Of a DNA stretch of 24,788 nt, positions 1 through 7,266 are shown in pieces. The translations under genes and the position numbers were made by a program. Below the pieces are notes generated by a model, which saw only the letters and a program-made list of their open reading frames with translations, was not told where the DNA came from and ran no database searches. The DNA comes from Eggerthellaceae bacterium UBA3686. Its GTDB lineage: Bacteria; Actinomycetota; Coriobacteriia; Coriobacteriales; Eggerthellaceae. The DNA lies in NCBI GenBank assembly GCA_002371495.1, contig DFIX01000013.1, forward strand, positions 13,789-38,576, written 5' to 3'. Every line of letters starts with the position of its first letter. Position 1 is the first letter of the stretch.

Positions 1-17
1 GGGTCTGACCCTTTTTT
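1..17. repeat. REP-like palindrome at window edge (partial)
   Basis: GGGTCTGACCC (1-11) is a perfect odd palindrome followed by six T, lying 7 nt past the ftsY stop. It has the same layout as the core of the palindrome at 10375-10412. The left flank is outside the window. Confidence 0.5.
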
Positions 18-24
18 CACATTT

Positions 25-945
25 CTAATCCGTCTGTCCGAAATCGCCCACGAGGCTTGCGGCGTACTCGTGCGCGTCGAAATCCTTCAGGTCCTCGAGG
101 CCCTCGCCAACGCCGAGCTTCACGATTGGAAGCTTCAGGTAATGCGAGACAGCCACGGCGATGCCGCCCTTGGCGGTGCCGTCGAGCTTGGTGATGATGA
201 CGCCGTCGAGCTCGAGGGCAGAGTTGAACTCGCGCGCTTGCTGCAAGCCGTTCTGGCCGGTAGTCGCATCGATTACGAGCACGAGGTAGACCGGCATGTT
301 GGCGCGCTTGCGCACGACGGCTACGACCTTCTCGAGCTCGCGCATGAGATCCGCAGACGTGTGAAGGCGCCCGGCGGTATCAATCAACACCAGGTCGGCT
401 CCTATTTCCTCGCCGCGCTCGATGGTCTCGTAACACACGCTGGCAGGGTCGCTCCCCCGCTCGCGCGAGCAGATCTCGACGTCAGCGCGCTTCGCCCACA
501 CCTCGAGCTGCTCGATTGCAGCAGCGCGGAACGTGTCGCCACAGCCGAGGATGACCTTGCGCCCCTCGTCTTTTGCCTGCTTGGCAATCTTGCCGGTCGT
601 TGTCGTCTTTCCCGAGCCGTTGACGCCTACGAACAGGACGATCGAACCCTCACCTCCGAGGATTTTGTCGCCGCCTTCGACGAACTCCTCGGCTATTTGG
701 TCGTTCAGGGCCGAGAGTACGTCGTTTGCGTTGCGATACCCTTTGCGGGTGGCCTCGCCGCGCAGCTTGTCGACGATCGTCGAGGCGGAATAGCCGCCCA
801 TATCGGACATGATTAGTGCTTCCTCGAGCCCGTCCCAGAAATCTTCGTCGACTTCGGGACTGCGGTTCATCAGCAGATTCATATCCTCGCGGAACGCCTC
901 GCGCGTACGTGCGAGGCCCTCGGTGAAGCGGTTGAACAAGCCCAT
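25..945 (-). CDS. ftsY: Signal recognition particle receptor FtsY
   Basis: SRP-receptor GTPase. It docks the Ffh/4.5S RNA-ribosome complex at the membrane for co-translational insertion of membrane proteins. With the chosen start it has 306 residues: a short N-terminal NG helical bundle (about 1-95), then the GTPase domain with G1 GVNGSGKT (107-114), DTFRAAA (137-143), G3 DTAGR (189-193), TKLDGTAKGG (252-261) and the closing GVGEGLEDL. The long acidic A domain of E. coli FtsY is absent, as is usual in Gram-positives. The ATG at 945 is chosen because AGGAG lies 5 nt upstream; an in-frame ATG at 975 has no Shine-Dalgarno. It lies 211 nt downstream of smc, with a possible promoter of its own between them. 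The TAG stop is followed after 7 nt by an A-run and a REP-like palindrome at the window edge. Confidence 0.97.
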   Translation of the reverse strand: MGLFNRFTEGLARTREAFREDMNLLMNRSPEVDEDFWDGLEEALIMSDMGGYSASTIVDKLRGEATRKGYRNANDVLSALNDQIAEEFVEGGDKILGGEGSIVLFVGVNGSGKTTTTGKIAKQAKDEGRKVILGCGDTFRAAAIEQLEVWAKRADVEICSRERGSDPASVCYETIERGEEIGADLVLIDTAGRLHTSADLMRELEKVVAVVRKRANMPVYLVLVIDATTGQNGLQQAREFNSALELDGVIITKLDGTAKGGIAVAVSHYLKLPIVKLGVGEGLEDLKDFDAHEYAASLVGDFGQTD

Positions 946-1002
946 ATCGTCTCCTGTAGATAAGCCGCCGAACATTCATGCCGTCATGGCACGTAATGTG
1001 TT

Positions 1003-1011
1003 ATTGTAGCA
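1003..1011 (-). promoter_or_regulatory. Possible extended -10 promoter of ftsY
   Basis: The minus strand reads TGC followed by TACAAT (1008-1003), an extended -10 with 5 of 6 consensus bases, 57 nt upstream of the ftsY ATG. No good -35 is visible, which an extended -10 promoter can tolerate. Confidence 0.4.
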
Positions 1012-1053
1012 GTTCGTAGACGATATCTTAGACCCACGTGCGCTCTGCGCCAA

Positions 1054-1147
1054 CACTTCAGAAGTGAAGCAGGTAGATGAGTGTGCGTACCGGGATCCCG
1101 AATGCTCCCTGCGCAAGTGAGTCACCTTAACGGGTACGCCGACTCAT
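1054..1147. other. Inverted repeats between smc and ftsY
   Basis: ATGAGT-GT-GCGTACC (1077-1091) pairs with GGTACGC-CG-ACTCAT (1133-1147), 13 of 15 bases, 9 nt past the smc stop. Inside lies the palindrome CGGGATCCCG. A second perfect palindrome CACTTC-A-GAAGTG is at 1054-1066. No T-run follows on the minus strand. It may end smc transcripts or be a small RNA or repeat. Confidence 0.45.
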
Positions 1148-1156
1148 TCCGTTAGC

Positions 1157-4100
1157 TCATTCGGCGTTTTCGAGCGCGCGCTCGAGCTTCTGGCTGATGA
1201 CCTTGGTCACGCCGTCGGCATGCATCGAGACGCCGAACAGCACGTCCGCCATCTCCATCGTGCGGCGCTGGTGCGTGATCATGATCAGCTGGGTGCTGTC
1301 GCGCAACTTGTCGATGTAGGCGGCCAGCCGACGCAGGTTGGTATCGTCGAGCGCGGCCTCGACCTCGTCGAGGATGTAGAAAGGAGTGGCACGCGTCTTG
1401 TAGACGGCAAACAACAGGGCGAGCGCCGTGAGCGACTTCTCGCCACCGCTCATGAGCATCATCTTGGTCAACCGCTTGCCCGCAGGCTGAGCCGTCACCT
1501 CGACTCCCGTGTTCTCGACGTCGTCGGGATCGTCGAACGACAGATGCGCCGTACCACCCGGGAACAGCTCCGAGAAAATCTCGTTGAAGTTTTGGTTGAC
1601 CTGCTCGTAGGTCCTCACGAAATCGTCTTTCATTCGCGCGTCGATGACCTTGACGATACGGTTGAGCGACCTGCGGGCCGATTCCATATCGGCAAGTTGT
1701 CCCGCGAGGAAATCGTAGCGCTGCTTCAACTGCGCGTACTCTTCGGCCGCATCGGGGTTGATGGCGCCCATGTTCTTGATCTTGCGCCCGAGCTTGAACG
1801 ACGCGTCTTCGGCGGAACGCCGGTCCTCGAGCTGCGGGAGTTCCTGCGCGTGGTCGATGGGCGTGCCCAGGTCGCGTACGATGACGTTGACCGCCGCCTC
1901 GACGCGCATCTCGAGCCTGCCCTTGTCGACGCGCACCTGCGACATTCGCGAGCTCGCCTGATCGTAGGCGTCATGCGCGTTTCGCGCGCTGTCGCGTGCA
2001 GCCGCAGCGCCCGCATGTGCGCTGTTCGCGCTAGACTCGGAAGCACTCACGGCCTCGTCGAGCAACCTCACCCGTCGATCGAGCATCGAAGCCAGCGTTT
2101 CGATGGTGGAAAGAAGCTCCTCTGCGCGCCTGACAGCCGTGCCCTTCACCGCGATGTCGGCACGTGCAGCACGAGCGCTCGAGTCTAACATCTCGATATC
2201 GCGCTGGCGGGCAATGACGAGCCTTTGCACATAGGTGCGGCGCTCGGCGAGCTTTGCAGCCTGCAGGCGGGCTTCCGTGAGCTGCTCCCCCACCTGCGTC
2301 GATTCGTTGCGCAGCGGAGCCACGGCAGCCATCTGCGATTCACGCTGGATTACGAGCTCCTCGCGCTCGGCGGCGAGTGCATCCGCCGCCTCGGAAGCCT
2401 GCTTCAAATTGGCTTCGAGCCCGTCGACTTCTTGGGCGGCCTCGGTTGCCAGCTTCTGGGCCTTGCCGATCTCTTCCTGAATTGCCTGCACCCTCTTGGC
2501 GGCGCGCTGCTCTTCGGAGCGGGCGGACTCGCAGGCGCCCTTGCAGTTAGCGAGCTGCTGGCTCAGTTTCAATGTCTCGACCTGGAGCTCGCGGTACGCC
2601 GCATCGGCGCTTGCGGCCTGCTTTTCGGCATCGACGAGCTTCGTCTGAAGCGAATCGATACGCGCCCTCAGGTCGCCGAGCCTCCGCTCGCGCGCGATGA
2701 CGCCCTCGGCTTCCTCGTCATCGGGGCCGAGCACTTGCACCTTGCCCGACGGCCAGATAACGCAGCCATCTTTCGAAAGGTAGCGCACCCCGCCCGCGTC
2801 AGACGCGTGCGCCTTGAACGCAGTGGCGCGGTCTTCGCACAGGACAACATCGCCGAGCAGCGCCTCTACGACAGGCCTCATCTCTTCGGAATAGCTCAGC
2901 TCTCCTACGAGCGGCTTTCCGTAAGCCCTTGCCGCAGCCGCCGTGCGCTGGGCCGCATCGTCGGAGCGAATGACCATCGCCATATCGCCTGCAACGCCTT
3001 CGCCGTCAAGCGCGTCTGCGATCTTGCGCGCAGCGCCGGGGTCGTCAACGGCGATGGCAGCCAAATCATGACCCAACAGCCTCTCGACCAGCGACTCGAG
3101 GCCATGCGTTACTTTGAACGCCTTCGAGACGGCAAGCAGCTGGCCGGGAAGCGACTTGGCGTTGTCCATAACCCAGCTCAGCGCAGGATCGTCATCTCGC
3201 ATTGCCGCAAGCGCCTGCTCTATCGCATCGGATTCCGCCTGCGCCATGTGCATGTCTTTGCTTAGCTCGTCCCTCACCTGATGGGCGGCATCGCGCTCTT
3301 CGAAGCGCGCTATGAGCTGCTCTTGGGCCTTCGCCTCGTTCGACGTAACATCGTCGAGCTCTGCCATTGCGCGCTCGAGCGCCTGCTGGCTTAGGCCATG
3401 CTCGTTACGGGCGCGCTCGAGCTCGGCTTCGAGCTCGGCTTTTCGGGTCTGCGCGAGCTGCGCCTGCGCCATACCGTTGGCCAGCGTCTGCTGCATCTGC
3501 GAAAGGCGGCTCTTGGCTGCGTCGAGCTTTCGGTCGCACGCCGAGAGCTTGTCGGCAACCTCGCCAATAGAGGCCTCGACCCCGCGGCGCTTGTCGTCGA
3601 GCTCGGCCCGGCGTTTCGAATACACGTCGACTTTGCCGTCGGCCTCTTCGCAGAGCTTGCGTACATCGGCCAGTTGCGCCTCGACGCCTTGGAGCTCAGA
3701 AACGGCCTCGGTACGGCGCATCTTCGACGATTCGAGCGTGCCGGTCATGTTGGCCAGACTTTCTTCCGCGGCACGCCGACGCTCGCGCAGCAGCATCTCG
3801 GCCGAATCGAGCCTCTCGCTTAGGTTCGAGGCGCGCCTCTGATTGCGCGCGACCACGTTTGCGCCTTCGGACTCGCGGCGCATCAGCTCTTGGAAATCGT
3901 TAACCTTGCGCTCGGCCTCCTCGACGACCGCCCGCTTCGAATCGACGTCCTCGATCGCCTTCTGTTCGGCAGCGCACACTTCGTCCCATTGGCGCTGCAG
4001 CGCGCGCAGGTCGTCGACCGCAAGGGCGAGACGAACCTCGTCGAGCTCGGCCTTGGCCTTTGCGTAAGCCTCTGCCTTCTTCGCCTTGCGCTCGAGGGGC

Positions 4101-4708
4101 CCTAGCTGGCGGGCAACCTCGGCGGTGACGTCGCGCACGCGATCAAGATGGTTTTCCATCTGGTCGAGCTTGCGCGCCGACTTCTCTTTACGGCGCTTGT
4201 GCTTCAGCACGCCGGCCGCCTCCTCGATGAGGGCGCGGCGGTCTTCGGGCTTGGATTGCAGAATTGAATCGAGGCTCCCCTGTGAGATGATCGAATGGGT
4301 TCCCGTGCCGAGACCCGAATCGTGCAGGATGTCCAGTACATCGAGCCTGCGGGCGACCACACCGTTCACGAGGTATTCCGATTCGCCTGAACGGTACATG
4401 CGCCTGGTTATGACGACCTCGTCGAAATCGACGGGCAGGACATGGTCGGAATTGTCGAGCACGAGGTCCACCTCGGCAACCGACACGGCCTTGCGTGCCG
4501 CCGAGCCCGAAAAAATGATGTCCTCCATGGCTTGTCCGCGCAGGTTGCGCGCCGATCGCTCGCCGAGCACCCACAGCACCGCATCGGATATGTTCGACTT
4601 GCCGGACCCGTTGGGGCCGACGATTGCCGTGATGCCCGGCTGCAGCGTCAGCACGCTGCGGTCGGCAAACGATTTGAAACCCTTCAGGACAAGCGACTTA
4701 AGGTACAC
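1157..4708 (-). CDS. smc: Chromosome segregation ATPase SMC
   Basis: Structural maintenance of chromosomes protein. It is the ATPase arm of condensin, which acts with ScpA and ScpB (not in this window) to organise and segregate the nucleoid. Its 1183 residues match the family length. Walker A GPNGSGKSN is at 31-39, and the conserved ISQG and EEAAG segment at about 141-166. Two long charged coiled-coil arms flank a hinge domain at about 505-640. The ABC signature MSGGEKS is at 1086-1092 and Walker B FYILDE at 1110-1115, followed by the D-loop. The start is GTG at 4708, 8 nt after the rnc stop; AAGGTGG overlaps that stop codon, so translation is probably coupled to rnc. Linkage of smc with rnc and ftsY is common in Gram-positive bacteria. 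No defects seen. Confidence 0.97.
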   Translation of the reverse strand: MYLKSLVLKGFKSFADRSVLTLQPGITAIVGPNGSGKSNISDAVLWVLGERSARNLRGQAMEDIIFSGSAARKAVSVAEVDLVLDNSDHVLPVDFDEVVITRRMYRSGESEYLVNGVVARRLDVLDILHDSGLGTGTHSIISQGSLDSILQSKPEDRRALIEEAAGVLKHKRRKEKSARKLDQMENHLDRVRDVTAEVARQLGPLERKAKKAEAYAKAKAELDEVRLALAVDDLRALQRQWDEVCAAEQKAIEDVDSKRAVVEEAERKVNDFQELMRRESEGANVVARNQRRASNLSERLDSAEMLLRERRRAAEESLANMTGTLESSKMRRTEAVSELQGVEAQLADVRKLCEEADGKVDVYSKRRAELDDKRRGVEASIGEVADKLSACDRKLDAAKSRLSQMQQTLANGMAQAQLAQTRKAELEAELERARNEHGLSQQALERAMAELDDVTSNEAKAQEQLIARFEERDAAHQVRDELSKDMHMAQAESDAIEQALAAMRDDDPALSWVMDNAKSLPGQLLAVSKAFKVTHGLESLVERLLGHDLAAIAVDDPGAARKIADALDGEGVAGDMAMVIRSDDAAQRTAAAARAYGKPLVGELSYSEEMRPVVEALLGDVVLCEDRATAFKAHASDAGGVRYLSKDGCVIWPSGKVQVLGPDDEEAEGVIARERRLGDLRARIDSLQTKLVDAEKQAASADAAYRELQVETLKLSQQLANCKGACESARSEEQRAAKRVQAIQEEIGKAQKLATEAAQEVDGLEANLKQASEAADALAAEREELVIQRESQMAAVAPLRNESTQVGEQLTEARLQAAKLAERRTYVQRLVIARQRDIEMLDSSARAARADIAVKGTAVRRAEELLSTIETLASMLDRRVRLLDEAVSASESSANSAHAGAAAARDSARNAHDAYDQASSRMSQVRVDKGRLEMRVEAAVNVIVRDLGTPIDHAQELPQLEDRRSAEDASFKLGRKIKNMGAINPDAAEEYAQLKQRYDFLAGQLADMESARRSLNRIVKVIDARMKDDFVRTYEQVNQNFNEIFSELFPGGTAHLSFDDPDDVENTGVEVTAQPAGKRLTKMMLMSGGEKSLTALALLFAVYKTRATPFYILDEVEAALDDTNLRRLAAYIDKLRDSTQLIMITHQRRTMEMADVLFGVSMHADGVTKVISQKLERALENAE

Positions 4709-4716
4709 AGGCCACC

Positions 4717-5637
4717 TTAGCTTTCGTCAGCCGCGCGCGTGGCACGCTGGCGCTTCTCGGCGCGGAGGCGCTCCTTATGTGCGACCTCGGCAGCACGTGC
4801 CGCGGCCTTCTCGGCCTTCGCCTGCTGCTGAGCTGCGACTTTGTCGACCTTGGCCTGAGCCTGCGCCGCCACGTTGTCGGCTTTTGCCTGAGCTTGCGCG
4901 ATCACGCGCTCGGCGCGCTCGTCCTCGGTCAGGCCCAAACCGAAGAACTCGCCGAGCCGTGCCAACGTGCTTTTCGCCGCCTGGCTCTCGGCTTCCTTCT
5001 TGGTACGGCCGGTACCCTGCGCAAGACCCTTATCGCCCGCAAAAACCTGCGCGACGAACGTACGGTCATGAGGTGGTCCCTGGGTCTCGACCAAACGGTA
5101 TGTGGGCGTTATGCCATCTTCTTGGAGCTTCTCTTGCAAGGCGCTCTTCGGGTTCTCGGGCTCCTTCGCAAGATCGAGCGACATGCGCCCGATGAGCGTT
5201 CGCTTGACGAACGCCTCGGCCGCCTCGATGCCTCCGTCGAGGTACAAGGCGGCAACGACCGCCTCGTATACGTTCTCGAGCGCAGAATGCAGGCCCCGTT
5301 TGCCCGTACCCTGCTCGGACGACCCGAACATGATGACGTCGGCGAATCCGAGCTGATTGGCTACCTCGGCCAAGCTCGCGCCCGATACAAGCGCCACCTT
5401 GATGCGCGTCAGGCCGCCTTCGTCGAGCTCATGGTACGTGTTGAAGGCAATGGAAGCGACGATGGCGCCCAAGATGCTATCGCCGAGGAACTCGAGTCTC
5501 TCGTACGAGTACTTTACCGACCGACCCTCGGTAGCAGACGGGTGCGTGATTGCCGAGAGCAGGAGCTGCTCGTTTTTGAAAGCATACCCGATAATCTCTT
5601 GGGCAGCGTCGAAATACGTTCGTTGTTCGTCGTTCAA
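4717..5637 (-). CDS. rnc: Ribonuclease III
   Basis: Double-strand-specific endoribonuclease for rRNA and mRNA processing. With a TTG start it has 306 residues. The catalytic domain carries the signature ERLEFLGDS (46-54; E49 and D53 are metal ligands) and a second acidic site in ENVYEA, where E125 is kept and Asn122 takes the place of E. coli Asp114, a variant I recall in other RNases III. The dsRNA-binding domain spans about 162-230. After it comes an unusual tail (about 240-306), first Ala/Gln/Lys heptad-like repeats and then Arg/Lys-rich sequence. The TTG at 5637 is chosen because AAAGGA lies 7 nt upstream and the protein then begins as relatives do. A GTG at 5700 would add 21 residues, lacks a good Shine-Dalgarno and lies inside a hairpin. 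smc follows after 8 nt. Confidence 0.95.
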   Translation of the reverse strand: MNDEQRTYFDAAQEIIGYAFKNEQLLLSAITHPSATEGRSVKYSYERLEFLGDSILGAIVASIAFNTYHELDEGGLTRIKVALVSGASLAEVANQLGFADVIMFGSSEQGTGKRGLHSALENVYEAVVAALYLDGGIEAAEAFVKRTLIGRMSLDLAKEPENPKSALQEKLQEDGITPTYRLVETQGPPHDRTFVAQVFAGDKGLAQGTGRTKKEAESQAAKSTLARLGEFFGLGLTEDERAERVIAQAQAKADNVAAQAQAKVDKVAAQQQAKAEKAAARAAEVAHKERLRAEKRQRATRAADES

Positions 5638-5677
5638 TGCCGATTCCTTTGTTCCCTGGTCGGAAATCCGAATCAGC

Positions 5678-5710
5678 GTAGCCGCAGAGCAAGGGCCCAC
5701 CTTGCGCTAC
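5678..5710 (-). promoter_or_regulatory. Stem-loop in the rnc leader
   Basis: The minus strand reads GTAGC then GCAAGG, a 5-nt loop, then CCTTGC, six unpaired bases and GCTAC, giving an 11-bp stem with one asymmetric bulge. It lies about 40-70 nt upstream of the rnc TTG. In E. coli and Streptomyces, RNase III cleaves a hairpin in its own leader to lower expression, so this is a candidate autoregulatory target. That role is inference; only the pairing is seen. Confidence 0.4.
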
Positions 5711-5767
5711 GGCCAAGCTATTCGAAAGCTCGACCGATTACCGCAACATGGCGGTTCAACGTATATG

Positions 5768-5796
5768 ATTGTAGCGCTTAGCGTATGCCAGCTCAC
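5768..5796 (-). promoter_or_regulatory. Possible promoter of rnc-smc
   Basis: On the minus strand TACAAT (5773-5768) is a good -10 box. The hexamer 17 nt upstream, GTGAGC (5796-5791), is a weak -35. It lies in the 163-nt gap after plsX and would give a leader of about 125 nt containing the hairpin at 5678-5710. Support is mainly the -10 box. Confidence 0.3.
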
Positions 5797-5800
5797 CTGC

Positions 5801-6784
5801 CTACACGGTTTGCGCGATAATTTCAGAAACGCCCGAACGCACGTAGGCGGCGCTTGCCAGAACGCCGTTCTTAATGGCGCGGGCGTTCGACGAGCCATGG
5901 CCTACGATGCAGGCGCCCTTCACGCCCAGAAGCGGCGCCCCGCCGGCAGCGTCAGGGTCGATGGTTCCCAGGAGTTTCTTCAGGTCACCTTTTATCAGAA
6001 GAGCAGCGATCTTGTTCTTCAGCGAGCTCTTGAATATGCCCTTCAACTGGCCGAACAGCATCTTCGCCGTACCTTCGATGGTCTTCAGGCACACGTTCCC
6101 GGTAAACCCGTCGCAGACGATAACGTCGAACGAGCCGCTTAGCACGTCGCGCCCTTCGGCGTTTCCCTTGAAATTCGCAAGCTCCTGCTTGAGCAGCGCA
6201 TGGGTTTCCTGCGCGAACGCCGATCCCTTCTCTTCCTCTTCGCCGATATTCAGAAGCCCCACGGACGGGTCCTTGACCCCAAGCAGGTGCTCGGCATAGG
6301 CGCTTGCCATCTTGGCGAACTGCACGAGGTACTCGGGCTTGCAGTCTGCGTTAGCACCCACGTCGCAGAGAACGACCGGCTTGACCGGCGAGGGAAGCAC
6401 GGTGGCCAAGGCCGGGCGCGCGATACCCTTCTGACGTCCCATGACAAGCGTGCCTGCAGCCAGACACGCCCCGGTGGACCCCGCCGAGAAGAACCCTTGC
6501 GCGACTCCTTCCTTGACCAGCCGGCAACCGACCACGATCGAAGAGTCTTTCTTCTTGCGCACGGCATTGGCGGGATGTTCCGCCATGGCGATAACTTCGG
6601 TCGTTGCGCGCGCAATACAGCGCTCGTGCGAATCCGCAAACGGTTCGACGACCTCTGCAGGGCCGCAGAGAATCACTTCGAGGTCAGCATCTTGAGCCAA
6701 TGCCGCCTCGACGCCCTCGAGAACCACACCGGGGGCGTTGTCGCCGCCCAATGCATCAACCGAGATAGTCACCTTGTCTGCCAT
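5801..6784 (-). CDS. plsX: Phosphate acyltransferase PlsX
   Basis: Converts acyl-ACP plus inorganic phosphate to acyl-phosphate, the donor used by PlsY in the first step of phospholipid synthesis; a peripheral membrane enzyme. With the chosen start it has 327 residues, typical for PlsX, beginning with the N-terminal motif VDALGGDNAPG. Further conserved stretches include SAGSTGA, DVGAN, LLNIGEEEEKG, DGFTGNV and the C-terminal GGAPLLGVKG followed by GHGSSNA. The ATG at 6784 has AAGGGAG just upstream; the longer reading frame to 6826 runs into an intergenic hairpin and is not believed. rpmF lies 80 nt upstream, a very common pairing, with a terminator-like hairpin between them. rnc follows after 163 nt. 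Confidence 0.96.
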   Translation of the reverse strand: MADKVTISVDALGGDNAPGVVLEGVEAALAQDADLEVILCGPAEVVEPFADSHERCIARATTEVIAMAEHPANAVRKKKDSSIVVGCRLVKEGVAQGFFSAGSTGACLAAGTLVMGRQKGIARPALATVLPSPVKPVVLCDVGANADCKPEYLVQFAKMASAYAEHLLGVKDPSVGLLNIGEEEEKGSAFAQETHALLKQELANFKGNAEGRDVLSGSFDVIVCDGFTGNVCLKTIEGTAKMLFGQLKGIFKSSLKNKIAALLIKGDLKKLLGTIDPDAAGGAPLLGVKGACIVGHGSSNARAIKNGVLASAAYVRSGVSEIIAQTV

Positions 6785-6806
6785 GGGACTCCCTTCTGGG
6801 TATAGC

Positions 6807-6839
6807 AAAACCTCCCGACCGCACATATGGCCAGGAGGT
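6807..6839 (-). terminator. Terminator or attenuator hairpin between rpmF and plsX
   Basis: On the minus strand ACCTCCTGGCC (6839-6829) pairs with GGTCGGGAGGT (6820-6810), an 11-bp stem with G-U wobbles, followed by a short T-run (6810-6807). It ends 22 nt before the plsX start. Because rpmF and plsX usually form an operon, it may act as a partial terminator that sets a higher output for the ribosomal protein gene; this is inference. Confidence 0.5.
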
Positions 6840-6864
6840 ATCAGTCATGCGTTTGAAGACCAGT

Positions 6865-7044
6865 TTATTCGGTCTCGATAATCTCGCGGTTCTTATAGTA
6901 GCCACAGTTCGGGCACACACGATGCGGAAGCTTTGCCTCACCGCACTGCGGGCAAATGGAACGTGCCGGCTTCTCGATGCGGTCATGCATGCTGCGACGC
7001 TGATGGGTGCGGATACGGCCCATTCGTTGTTTAGGTACTGCCAT
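6865..7044 (-). CDS. rpmF: 50S ribosomal protein L32
   Basis: Small ribosomal protein of the large subunit, 59 residues. It starts MAVPKQRMGRIRTHQRR, the typical basic L32 N terminus. It carries a four-cysteine zinc ribbon, CPQC at 31-34 and CPNC at 44-47, so it is the zinc-binding form of L32. The ATG at 7044 has AAGGAG 7 nt upstream, which overrules the longer open frame that reaches 7143. plsX follows after 80 nt. A plausible promoter lies about 70-100 nt upstream, so rpmF need not depend on read-through from the DUF177 gene. Confidence 0.97.
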   Translation of the reverse strand: MAVPKQRMGRIRTHQRRSMHDRIEKPARSICPQCGEAKLPHRVCPNCGYYKNREIIETE

Positions 7045-7114
7045 TGTAATACTCCTTCTATATGCGCTTCGTATCGCAATACGTATCATGTTTGCATTAA
7101 ACACGCAAAACGGT

Positions 7115-7143
7115 ATAGTAGCAAAGACCCGACACGTGCGCAA
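7115..7143 (-). promoter_or_regulatory. Probable rpmF promoter
   Basis: On the minus strand TTGCGC (7143-7138) is separated by exactly 17 nt from TACTAT (7120-7115). TGC directly before the hexamer makes an extended -10. The start of transcription would fall near 7108, giving a leader of about 65 nt before rpmF. Confidence 0.5.
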
Positions 7144-7190
7144 GCAGCGTTTTTCCCATCATCATATCTGCTCAAACGAGGCGCCGTTCA

Positions 7191-7265
7191 GTTACCGGTG
7201 GGAGCATCCCACCTGACGCCTCCTGGCACCTTCGAGGTTCCAGATGCGGGCGTCCCTTATGAACC
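7191..7265. repeat. Composite two-hairpin intergenic repeat, copy 1
   Basis: Plus-strand order is unit A (7191-7230) then unit B (7236-7265). Unit A contains a perfect hairpin GGTGGGA-GCA-TCCCACC (7197-7213), then TGACGCCTCCT and GGCACC. Unit B is bounded by GGTTC and GAACC (7236-7240 and 7261-7265). Both units recur in the same order at 19089-19186. The element ends 1 nt past the stop codon of the DUF177 gene. Function unknown; a dispersed repeat or a 3' RNA element are both possible. Confidence 0.75.
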
Positions 7266-7266
7266 C

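Noticed and set aside
70..816. 248-codon plus-strand frame over ftsY
   Set aside because: Antisense to the conserved GTPase domain; no homology signal in the translation.
943..975. Longer ftsY starting at the ATG at 975
   Set aside because: No Shine-Dalgarno there; the ATG at 945 has AGGAG at good spacing and gives the usual FtsY N terminus.
1077..1147. A third copy of the composite two-hairpin repeat
   Set aside because: It shares only ATGCTCCC with unit A of copy 1 and the rest does not align, so the match may be chance.
946..1156. SRP RNA, 6S RNA or tRNA gene between smc and ftsY
   Set aside because: The conserved SRP RNA core and tRNA arms are absent. Only generic inverted repeats are present.
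1220..3265. Two open frames of 322 and 346 codons antisense to smc
   Set aside because: Both are shadows of smc, with Arg/Leu-rich low-information translations and no Shine-Dalgarno support.
5638..5700. Longer rnc starting at GTG 5700
   Set aside because: Poor ribosome binding site and located in a leader hairpin; the TTG at 5637 has AAAGGA at 7 nt.
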